13,580 bases of DNA from Streptococcus lactarius. Its GTDB lineage: Bacteria > Bacillota > Bacilli > Lactobacillales > Streptococcaceae. The notes under the pieces are model-generated. The model had not been told where the DNA came from. It searched no databases and saw only the letters and a program-made list of their open reading frames with translations. Below, piece by piece: positions 1 to 4,849 of this stretch. The DNA is taken from positions 5,509 through 19,088 of the forward strand of contig NZ_MRXX01000016.1 in the NCBI RefSeq assembly GCF_016642265.1, read 5' to 3'. Within the stretch, counting starts at the first letter, position 1, and each line of letters starts with the position of its first letter. Position numbers and translations under genes: made by a program.

Positions 1-26
1 GAGGCTAGGACTTTTGTCCTAGACTC
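1..26 (-). terminator. Hairpin after the MocR gene, probable terminator
   Basis: A perfect 7-bp stem with a 4-nt loop (CTAGGAC at 5-11, GTCCTAG at 16-22) is extended across one mismatch by GAG/CTC (1-3, 24-26). It lies 4 to 30 bases past the stop codon of the minus-strand regulator. The T-run that would complete an intrinsic terminator would lie outside the window, so this is a likely but incomplete call. Confidence 0.5.
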
Positions 27-30
27 TTTC

Positions 31-1308
31 CTATTCAAAAAAGTTACTCAGTTCTGGTAAGACTGTGGCGACGGCTGCTGCTGGGATTTTGGCAAGTTGG
101 TAGGGACAAGCTCCAATATAGGCCTCTTCAAAGAAGTCAAGTGCAAGGCCACTATGTTTTATACTTGCTAAGGATTTGACCTGACTGAGATCCAGCAAGA
201 CCCCGTCATGAATCAGTGTGAGATGAGGAAGAAGGGAGGAATCAGCCAGCAGGGCCTGAAGCGTCTCTTCTTCCTTTTTTCGTCTCGTGAGGAGTCGTTT
301 TTTATTGGTCAGATACATGCCATTTTCGATATATAGGCTTAAGGCCTTTTGCATGATGAGGTTACTATCATAGTCCAGAATGGTTTTATAGCTCAAGACT
401 GGATTTACAAGGTTCTTGGGTAGAATCATAGAAGTGATCCGAAGGGCCGAGAAGAGGTTGGTTGAAAAAGACTTGATATAGATCACGCGATCGTGGCGAT
501 CCAGATAGTGAAATGAAGGCGCATTGTGCCCATCCAGATCTCCTAGATAGTCATCTTCTACGATATAGACGTCGTAACGCTCCGCTAGGGCTAGAATCGC
601 TTCCTTGTCCTTTGTGAGATAGCTATGGCCAAGCGGATAGTGGAAGCGCGGAATGGTATAGAAAAATTTAATATGCCCACTTTTGAAAATGGCTTCAAGC
701 TCTTCTAGATCAATCCCATCTAGATTTCTTTGAATGGTCCGGTAGGCTAGCTGTTGGGCAGAGAGCAGCTGGTTCATACGGTGATAGGTGGGCTGTTCAA
801 TCAAGATCTGAGATTTCTTATTTGGAAAGTCAATCTGACTGAGGATGTTCAGAGCTTGTTGCGTGCCCGTGGTCAATACAATCTGATCTATTGTAGAATA
901 GATACCTTCGTCTTCTAGTAAGCCTTGAATGGAGGCTCGTACCTCAGGAAGACCTGCTTGGTCAAAAACGTTATTGAAGAGATAATTTTCGCGACCAATT
1001 AAGGTCTCATTGATACAAGTCCGGAAGTCCTCAAAAGCTTGGTTACGATCCTCCTCTAATTTGATGGGGAGATCTTCATGTTGATTCGACTCTTGCTCCA
1101 AGACATAGTAACCACTTTGGGGTTTGGCATAGAGCACATGTTGGTAGGTCAAGTCCAGTAAGGCCCGCTGGACCGTATCCTTGCTACAAGAAAACTGACG
1201 AGCCAACTGGCGAACGGACGGGATTTTCTGCCCGGTTGCGAGTTGCCCCTCTTGAATGGCTTCTTTTAGATAATGAATGATGTCTTTGTATTTACTTGTT
1301 TTGGTCAT
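31..1308 (-). CDS. MocR-family regulator (GntR HTH plus aminotransferase-like domain), PLP lysine replaced
   Basis: This 425-aa protein is a cytoplasmic transcription regulator. Residues ~1-75 form a GntR winged helix-turn-helix (IPSVRQLARQFSCSKDTVQ); residues ~110-425 have a class I aminotransferase fold, the MocR/GabR/PdxR architecture. The start at 1308 is chosen because it begins the HTH (MTKTSKYKDII) and has a GGGG-type Shine-Dalgarno 6 nt upstream; an open frame runs 46 codons further up through promoter and terminator DNA and is not credible. The PLP-binding Asp/Tyr of VEDDY are present (D252, Y254, matching D279/Y281 of GabR). The Schiff-base Lys expected in 'FSK' is Thr283 (YIKSFSTNLFSALR). 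The C-terminal carboxylate-binding Arg also seems absent (PYQLAKI). It may therefore sense a ligand without covalent PLP, or be a degenerate paralogue. Targets are unknown; the adjacent trhA/DUF1836 operon ends in its own terminator upstream. Confidence 0.85.
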   Translation of the reverse strand: MTKTSKYKDIIHYLKEAIQEGQLATGQKIPSVRQLARQFSCSKDTVQRALLDLTYQHVLYAKPQSGYYVLEQESNQHEDLPIKLEEDRNQAFEDFRTCINETLIGRENYLFNNVFDQAGLPEVRASIQGLLEDEGIYSTIDQIVLTTGTQQALNILSQIDFPNKKSQILIEQPTYHRMNQLLSAQQLAYRTIQRNLDGIDLEELEAIFKSGHIKFFYTIPRFHYPLGHSYLTKDKEAILALAERYDVYIVEDDYLGDLDGHNAPSFHYLDRHDRVIYIKSFSTNLFSALRITSMILPKNLVNPVLSYKTILDYDSNLIMQKALSLYIENGMYLTNKKRLLTRRKKEEETLQALLADSSLLPHLTLIHDGVLLDLSQVKSLASIKHSGLALDFFEEAYIGACPYQLAKIPAAAVATVLPELSNFFE

Positions 1309-1318
1309 GACTGTCCCC

Positions 1319-1342
1319 GTACAGTTTTTTTCTATTGTACAG
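1319..1342 (-). promoter_or_regulatory. MocR gene promoter with CTGTAC direct repeats
   Basis: On the minus strand a -10 box TACAAT (plus coordinates 1334-1339) lies 25 nt upstream of the start codon. The hexamer CTGTAC occurs twice in the same orientation, at 1337-1342 (into the -10) and 1319-1324 (just before the Shine-Dalgarno), 18 bp apart. MocR regulators such as GabR and PdxR are known to bind direct repeats, so these are candidate autoregulatory sites. No good -35 is visible. Confidence 0.45.
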
Positions 1343-1352
1343 AAAAACCGAC

Positions 1353-1375
1353 AAAAAAACCACTCCGAAGAGTGG
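1353..1375 (-). terminator. Intrinsic terminator of the DUF1836-trhA operon
   Basis: Read on the minus strand: CCACTC, a TTCG tetraloop, GAGTGG, then seven T. The stem is 1360-1375 and the T-run 1353-1359. It starts 7 nt after the trhA stop codon and separates that operon from the downstream MocR gene, which then has its own promoter. Confidence 0.85.
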
Positions 1376-1382
1376 CTCTCGG

Positions 1383-2030
1383 TTACATATAGTAAACAAT
1401 GGCTAGATACTGAAGAGCAGAAGCAGCTAGAATAAAGAGGTGCCAAATCATGTGGAAGTAAGGTTTTTTCTTAGCATAGAAACCAGCACCCACTGTGTAG
1501 CAAAGACCACCCATGAGCATGAGGCCCCAAAAAATCGGAGTGGTTTGGCGAATGATGGGTGGAATGATAAAGACCACTAACCAGCCCATGATCAAGTAAA
1601 GAGCAAGACTGAATTTTTCATTGACCTTTTTAGCAAAGATTTTGTAGAGGATTCCAAAGATGGTCGTCCCCCATTGGATCAGGATAATACTGTAGCCTAC
1701 CCAGTTATTCATCAAAGTCAAGACAACCGGTGTGTAGCTACCAGCAATGGCAATGTAGATCATGGAATGATCAATAATGCGAAGCACATACTTTTGAGGC
1801 GAATCATAGGACATAGCATGGTAGACTGTCGAGGAAAGAAACATCAAAAAGAGGCTAATCACAAAAATAGATGTTCCAACAGCACTGAGAAGGCCATGCT
1901 GTTCAAAGCTATAGATGGCAGAGATCGGGAGAAGAATCAGCATGAGAAAGGCCCCAACAGCATGGGTTACACTATTTGCGATTTCTTCTCCAAAGGATAA
2001 TTTTTTACTTAGTTTCATGGTGTAGTTCAT
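1383..2030 (-). CDS. trhA: Hemolysin III / PAQR family membrane protein
   Basis: This 215-aa integral membrane protein has about seven hydrophobic segments. It carries the PAQR signature: SSTVYH (H71), then LRIIDHSMIYIAIAGSYTP (D87, H88), and a C-terminal HMIWH (H193, H197). In PAQR structures the corresponding His and Asp residues coordinate a metal. H23 lies in an N-terminal THAVG. The bacterial family is called hemolysin III or TrhA and is linked to membrane homeostasis; the hemolysin label comes from a Bacillus cereus protein and should not be read as proof of toxicity. The start at 2030 (MNYTMKLSKK) is chosen for a GGAGG Shine-Dalgarno 9 nt upstream; this ribosome-binding site lies inside the end of the DUF1836 gene, with a 26-bp gene overlap, so the two are probably translated from one mRNA. 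An in-frame ATG at 2018 lacks a ribosome-binding site. Confidence 0.9.
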   Translation of the reverse strand: MNYTMKLSKKLSFGEEIANSVTHAVGAFLMLILLPISAIYSFEQHGLLSAVGTSIFVISLFLMFLSSTVYHAMSYDSPQKYVLRIIDHSMIYIAIAGSYTPVVLTLMNNWVGYSIILIQWGTTIFGILYKIFAKKVNEKFSLALYLIMGWLVVFIIPPIIRQTTPIFWGLMLMGGLCYTVGAGFYAKKKPYFHMIWHLFILAASALQYLAIVYYM

Positions 2031-2472
2031 CAGGGATGTCCTCCGAATTTTCTGGTTGAATATAAGAGACGGTTTCAAGATACAGTTGAACCGTCTGGCA
2101 AGCTGCACGGATAATGGGAGCTATTGGTTCTTTTTGCTCATTGAGATAATCGACAAAACTATTGTAGAGAAGGTCTGAGTTCGCTTGCTGGTGAAGGTAA
2201 TTCAAGGTGGAAGCGATCTCTTGGATAGAAAAGACGGTCTTCAGGGTCGTAATGGCGATCAAGCGAGCGATTTGATGGCGCTGGTATTTCTTCTTGTCTG
2301 GTTTTTCGACGTAGCCGTGTTTGACATAATTATTGATCATAGCAGCGGTTAAGCCTTTGTCTGAAGAAGAAAGAACCGGTGCACAGGTCTTATTGACATA
2401 GAGCAATACTTGATCCAGATAGAGATCCAAATCAGGAAGCTCTTCCCAACTAGGATAGTGAAATGTAGTCAC
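2005..2472 (-). CDS. DUF1836 protein, putative HTH regulator
   Basis: 155 aa with a GTG start supported by AAAGGTG about 8 nt upstream. The conserved DUF1836 core runs from about residue 38 to 95 (LTAAMINNYVKHGYVEKP, KKKYQRHQIARL, then a segment with SIQEIAS); it resembles a MerR-like helix-turn-helix, and the pattern 'Y/KKY-R-IARL' is typical. No membrane segment or signal peptide is seen. It is the first gene of a two-gene unit with the hemolysin III family gene, whose ribosome-binding site is within its last codons. A perfect palindrome over its promoter suggests that it controls this operon. Family membership is clear from the sequence; the DNA-binding function and its target are inferred. 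Confidence 0.8.
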   Translation of the reverse strand: MTTFHYPSWEELPDLDLYLDQVLLYVNKTCAPVLSSSDKGLTAAMINNYVKHGYVEKPDKKKYQRHQIARLIAITTLKTVFSIQEIASTLNYLHQQANSDLLYNSFVDYLNEQKEPIAPIIRAACQTVQLYLETVSYIQPENSEDIPDELHHETK

Positions 2473-2491
2473 AGAATTTTCACCTTTCTTA

Positions 2492-2514
2492 TATCTAGTT
2501 TTAATAACTAGATA
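2492..2514. promoter_or_regulatory. Perfect palindromic operator over the DUF1836 promoter
   Basis: TATCTAGTT at 2492-2500 and its exact reverse complement AACTAGATA at 2506-2514 are separated by 5 nt. The palindrome overlaps three bases of the -10 box (2512-2517) and covers the expected transcription start on the minus strand, a classic repressor position. The DUF1836 protein is the obvious candidate ligand. A stem-loop in the 5' leader is the alternative, but the start of transcription would fall near the loop, so a DNA site is more likely. Confidence 0.6.
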
Positions 2515-2540
2515 ATACCATTAAAAAAAACTCCTGTCAA
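2512..2540 (-). promoter_or_regulatory. Near-consensus sigma-70 promoter for DUF1836-trhA
   Basis: On the minus strand a perfect -35 TTGACA (plus 2535-2540) is followed after exactly 17 nt by TATTAT (plus 2512-2517), preceded by TGG as an extended -10. It is among the strongest promoters in the window. It faces away from, and partly overlaps the upstream region of, the yaaA promoter. Confidence 0.85.
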
Positions 2541-2556
2541 GGAATTTTCAAAATTA

Positions 2557-2565
2557 TGGTACAAT
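2557..2565 (+). promoter_or_regulatory. Extended -10 promoter of yaaA, giving a leaderless start
   Basis: TGG (2557-2559) followed by TACAAT (2560-2565) makes an extended -10 box. The ATG of yaaA begins at 2572, only 6 nt after the box, where transcription is expected to start. No Shine-Dalgarno lies between or before. No clear -35 is seen, as is common with extended -10 promoters. Confidence 0.7.
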
Positions 2566-2571
2566 AGTTCT

Positions 2572-3297
2572 ATGAAAATTTTAATTCCATCCGCTAAAGA
2601 ACTAAATGAAAAAGGCCGCACGGTCGTACCCAAACCGTTATCCTTCCAGACCAAACAGATCCTCCAAAGCTTAGGGGACTTCTCGCTTGAAGACTTAGCT
2701 AGCTTCTATGCGATCTCAGAAGAGAGAGCTCAAGTCGAGCAAGAAAGGATCGAAGCCTTGGTCAATGGAAGAGCCAAGTCTTATCCTGCCTTGGAACTGT
2801 TTGATGGTCTCATGTACCGCAGTATGGAGCGCAAAAATTTATCCGACAAAGAGCAGACCTATCTTTCAGAACATTTGCTGATCACCACAGCTTTGTACGG
2901 TGTCATTCCTGCTTACGAGGGAATCGCTCCCCATCGCTTGGACTTTATGATGAAGCTAAAACCGGACGGTCAGTCCTTAAAAACGATTTGGAAAGAGGGC
3001 TATGATCGGGCAGTAGTAGAAGAGGATCAAATTCTTTCTCTCTTGTCATCTGAGTTTGAATTGATCTTTTCAAAAGCCATTCGTGAACGCATGATTCAAA
3101 TTAAATTTATGGAGAATCGTGGTGGTAAGCTTAAAATTCACTCGACCATTTCAAAAAAAGCCCGTGGGGCCATGGTCACAGCCATGATGAAGCAGGAAAT
3201 AAACCAGTTAGAAGATTTGAAGAAACTCGAAGTGGCCGGTTTTTCTTATCGTCAGGACCTGTCACGAGAAAAAGAGTGGGTATTTGTAAAAGATTAA
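2572..3297 (+). CDS. yaaA: Peroxide stress protein YaaA (DUF328/UPF0246)
   Basis: 241 aa, close to the usual family length. The N-terminus MKILIPSAKELNEKG matches the family start (E. coli MLILISPAKTL), which fixes the start codon. Further family blocks are LYGVIPAYEGIAPHRLDFMMK in the middle and the C-terminal KFMENRGGKLKIHST followed by KKARG. In E. coli YaaA lowers free intracellular iron under peroxide stress, protecting DNA and proteins; the fold binds DNA in vitro. The protein is soluble, with no signal or membrane segment. It is a single-gene unit, divergent from DUF1836 and convergent with marR. There is no ribosome-binding site, and the start codon seems to coincide with the transcript start. 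Confidence 0.93.
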   Translation: MKILIPSAKELNEKGRTVVPKPLSFQTKQILQSLGDFSLEDLASFYAISEERAQVEQERIEALVNGRAKSYPALELFDGLMYRSMERKNLSDKEQTYLSEHLLITTALYGVIPAYEGIAPHRLDFMMKLKPDGQSLKTIWKEGYDRAVVEEDQILSLLSSEFELIFSKAIRERMIQIKFMENRGGKLKIHSTISKKARGAMVTAMMKQEINQLEDLKKLEVAGFSYRQDLSREKEWVFVKD

Positions 3298-3300
3298 AAA

Positions 3301-3326
3301 AAATTCCTGACGAGGATCAGGAATTT
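3301..3326. terminator. Hairpin after yaaA, first copy of a duplicated terminator
   Basis: A perfect 10-bp stem (AAATTCCTGA 3301-3310, TCAGGAATTT 3317-3326) with a 6-nt loop starts three bases past the yaaA stop codon. On the plus strand the T-run is short (TTTC); on the minus strand an eight-base T-run follows, so it reads as a better terminator for minus-strand transcripts. The same 26 bases, with one loop change, recur at 3575-3600. Confidence 0.6.
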
Positions 3327-3327
3327 C

Positions 3328-3487
3328 AGATTGAAGACAAAGTCTTCTTAAAAACTTTCCTTAGGTGAGTACGGACGTCAGCGAACTTCGTAGAAGTTCC
3401 ATGACTTAGTTTTGGACCTAAGGTTCCAAAACTCCCGAGTGCTAGAAACAATAGTGTTTCTAGCACTTTTCTCACGACGGAAAGTTT
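3328..3487 (+). repeat. Structured intergenic repeat, copy 1 (unrecognised family, possible ncRNA)
   Basis: This element fills most of the 385-bp gap between yaaA and marR and recurs at 9668-9827. In order: a 6-bp hairpin (3333-3347); an outer arm AACTTTCC (3353-3360) that pairs with GGAAAGTT (3479-3486); an inner pair GTGAG/CTCAC (3365-3369, 3471-3475); P2, GTCA-gc-GAACTTC / GAAGTTC-ca-TGAC (3377-3405); P3, a 9-bp stem (3408-3416, 3425-3433) with loop CCTAAGGT; and P4, a 13-bp stem with a 4-nt loop (3438-3467) followed by TTTT, like a terminator. The P3 loop is complementary to CCTTAGG at 3359-3365. No coding potential is credible. From 3488 to 3571 there is only AT-rich sequence. I do not recognise it as BOX or RUP. 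Confidence 0.75.
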
Positions 3488-3571
3488 TGGTATTTTCTTG
3501 TTCATTTTAAAAATTTGAACTCATTTTTTTGTAGAATCGCTAAACAAATATTAAAATAGTTTGTCTACATT

Positions 3572-3603
3572 AAAAAATTCCTGACCAGGATCAGGAATTT
3601 TTT
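3572..3603. terminator. Bidirectional terminator between yaaA side and marR
   Basis: A perfect 13-bp stem (AAAAAATTCCTGA 3572-3584; TCAGGAATTTTTT 3591-3603) with loop CCAGGA. It has T-runs on both strands and so can end marR transcripts (minus) and read-through from yaaA (plus). It is the second copy of the hairpin at 3301-3326. Confidence 0.85.
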
Positions 3604-3682
3604 CATTAATTGTTGGAAATGCCTCACCACAGAACTCCAAAATAGAAGATTTTGGAGTCATATGGCTCTTTTTAGTGGTGGT

Positions 3683-4129
3683 TTAGGCGATGGTTTTAAA
3701 CTTCTTCAAAAGCTCTTGCAATTCAGCCTGTTCACCTGTGTTAAAAACCTGCATCAGGCGTTGGATGTTTTTGATATGATCGGGAAGGGCTTCTTCGATT
3801 TTTTTACGCCCTGCATCAGTAATCGATACCAGATAGGCGCGACGGTCTTCTGGATCAGTCTCACGGGTAATCCAACCATCACGGACCATGTTACGGATCA
3901 CGACGGTCATATTACCAGATGTCGCAAGAATACTGTCAATCAGATCTTGGATACGGAGATCGCCTTTGCTGTACAAGGTCTCTAAAACAGAGAATTGGGT
4001 TGGTGTTAACTGGTGCTTCTTAAAGATATTCGCCTCAGATGCACGGATCAATCTCTCTGCCTTGTGAAAGACAATCATGGTTTTTAAATCTACGTTTGCT
4101 TCTTTGAATAGTCTCTTTAAATTTTCCAT
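3683..4129 (-). CDS. MarR-family winged-helix transcriptional regulator
   Basis: 148 aa, the normal MarR length. The winged helix lies in residues ~42-105: LTPTQFSVLETLY, recognition helix around SGNMTVVIRNMVRDGWI, and the wing DPEDRRAYLVSIT with the typical DRR. The flanking helices (1-35, 115-148) would form the dimer interface. There is no cysteine in the protein, so it is not an OhrR-type thiol peroxide sensor; it also does not look like FabT or AdcR. Such proteins usually repress their own gene and a neighbour, and bind palindromes; one sits directly upstream of the -10 box. Only a poorly placed AGAAG precedes the ATG, 1 nt away, and the -10 box ends 6 nt upstream, so the mRNA is probably leaderless. 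The regulated pathway cannot be told from the sequence. Confidence 0.88.
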   Translation of the reverse strand: MENLKRLFKEANVDLKTMIVFHKAERLIRASEANIFKKHQLTPTQFSVLETLYSKGDLRIQDLIDSILATSGNMTVVIRNMVRDGWITRETDPEDRRAYLVSITDAGRKKIEEALPDHIKNIQRLMQVFNTGEQAELQELLKKFKTIA

Positions 4130-4135
4130 ACTTCT

Positions 4136-4144
4136 ATTTTATCA
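4136..4144 (-). promoter_or_regulatory. Extended -10 promoter of marR, leaderless start
   Basis: On the minus strand TGA-TAAAAT (hexamer at plus 4136-4141) ends 6 nt before the ATG at 4129, the same geometry as for yaaA. No -35 hexamer of quality is visible; the region where it would lie is taken up by a palindrome. Confidence 0.55.
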
Positions 4145-4159
4145 ATAAATAGTATTTAT
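4145..4159. promoter_or_regulatory. Palindrome next to the marR -10 box, likely MarR operator
   Basis: ATAAATA-G-TATTTAT is a perfect 7-1-7 palindrome lying directly upstream of the extended -10 of marR. Size and placement suit a MarR dimer acting as autorepressor. Being all A/T apart from the centre, it carries limited information, so chance is possible. Confidence 0.5.
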
Positions 4160-4178
4160 GCCTTTTAAATTTATTTTC

Positions 4179-4206
4179 AAATTCGTTACAAAAATGTAAC
4201 AAATTT
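4179..4206. promoter_or_regulatory. GTTACA-AAAA-TGTAAC palindrome
   Basis: A perfect 6-4-6 inverted repeat (4185-4190, 4195-4200) is extended by AAATT/AATTT arms across one mismatch to 28 bp. It lies in the divergent region between marR and the ypmB-like gene. Without a T-run, it is more likely a protein-binding site than a terminator; the binding protein is unknown. Confidence 0.45.
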
Positions 4207-4266
4207 ATTTAACTATAAACAAATCGGCGTCAGTTGTTAATTTTACTTTGTTTATCAAATAAATTT
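4201..4266. repeat. 66-bp nested imperfect inverted repeat
   Basis: Outer arms AAATTTATTT (4201-4210) and AAATAAATTT (4257-4266) are exact reverse complements. So are the inner arms ATAAACAAA (4215-4223) and TTTGTTTAT (4247-4255), around a 23-nt centre that is richer in G and C at its left end. It could be a small degenerate mobile-element relic or a regulatory cruciform. A weak promoter (TTGTTT 4248-4253, 17 nt, TAAAAT 4271-4276) overlaps the right arm. Confidence 0.45.
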
Positions 4267-4347
4267 ATACTAAAATATTGTAAAAGGGATGAAATATTAG
4301 TAATAAATCTTTCTTAAAAATCTATAGAATTCTGCTAGGCTTTGGTG

Positions 4348-4353
4348 TATAAT
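4348..4353 (+). promoter_or_regulatory. Consensus -10 box of the ypmB-like/aminotransferase operon
   Basis: A perfect TATAAT at 4348-4353 ends 6 nt before the GTG at 4360. No -35 match is visible 16-18 nt upstream. With this spacing the transcript should start at or next to the GTG. Confidence 0.6.
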
Positions 4354-4359
4354 GTGAGA

Positions 4360-4833
4360 GTGAAAGAAAAAAAGAATCATTTTATCATGTGGCAACATCT
4401 TATTGGGATTTGCCTCTTATTGCTAACAGGGATTTTTTCGGTTTTATTTTTGGCCGTTCATACGGTGGACCAGGAATCTAATCGGATCGCTAAAGCCAAA
4501 CAAGTGGCTTTATCTCGGTCTACGATGGTTCAGATTGAGGATACGTCAGTCTTTAATGGCCAGGATTCCTATGTGACAGTGATGGGAGAAGATCAAGAAG
4601 GCCAAAAGCTGGCGGTTCTTGTGGCAAAGGAGAATCATACCGTTTATTCTTACCCATTAAACAAGGGGATCAGCCAGAAAAAAGCTTCTGCAATTGTAAA
4701 GGACAAAAGTAAGGATCCCATTGAGCGGGTTACTTTTGGTCGCTATCAAGGAAAGGCGATCTGGGAAGTAAAGGCTGGTAGTTCCTTTTATGTCGTTGAT
4801 TTTAAGACTGGAAAAGTCATTCGTGTATTGTAA
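4360..4833 (+). CDS. ypmB: YpmB/TseB-like membrane-anchored protein (DUF5590)
   Basis: About 157 aa from the GTG at 4360 (MKEKKNHFIMWQHLIG). A basic N-terminus leads into one membrane segment (~residues 11-33), so the rest is outside the cell. The extracellular part has two PepSY-like blocks; the last, GRYQGKAIWEVKAGSSFYVV followed by DFKTGKVIRVL, is typical of the TseB/DUF5590 domain. In B. subtilis YpmB (TseB) modulates the elongation penicillin-binding protein PBP2A; whether that role holds here is not known. The start choice is uncertain: TTG 4342, GTG 4345 and GTG 4354 overlap the -10 box and are excluded if that promoter is real; ATG 4387 would leave few residues before the membrane segment and has no ribosome-binding site. 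The aminotransferase gene follows after 16 nt, as in B. subtilis. Confidence 0.8.
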   Translation: MKEKKNHFIMWQHLIGICLLLLTGIFSVLFLAVHTVDQESNRIAKAKQVALSRSTMVQIEDTSVFNGQDSYVTVMGEDQEGQKLAVLVAKENHTVYSYPLNKGISQKKASAIVKDKSKDPIERVTFGRYQGKAIWEVKAGSSFYVVDFKTGKVIRVL

Positions 4834-4849
4834 GTGTTAAGGAGAAGGT

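Noticed and set aside
1309..1446. 46-codon N-terminal extension of the MocR protein
   Set aside because: It would be translated through its own promoter and the trhA terminator, is Cys/Ser-rich without similarity, and the internal ATG at 1308 has a Shine-Dalgarno and the normal family start.
2031..2108. 26-codon N-terminal extension of the hemolysin III protein
   Set aside because: It lies wholly within the DUF1836 gene, has no ribosome-binding site, and the family start with GGAGG is at 2030.
3328..3487. BOX or RUP element of streptococci
   Set aside because: From memory of their consensus sequences, neither the arms nor the loops match; the hairpin order also differs.
3301..3603. Retron, CRISPR or group II intron remnant
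   Set aside because: No reverse transcriptase, cas gene, regular spaced repeats or intron domain V is visible; the duplicated hairpins are only two and flank an element with its own fold.
3662..3985. 107-codon plus-strand open frame
   Set aside because: It lies antisense to the well-supported marR gene and has no family features; its start has no Shine-Dalgarno.
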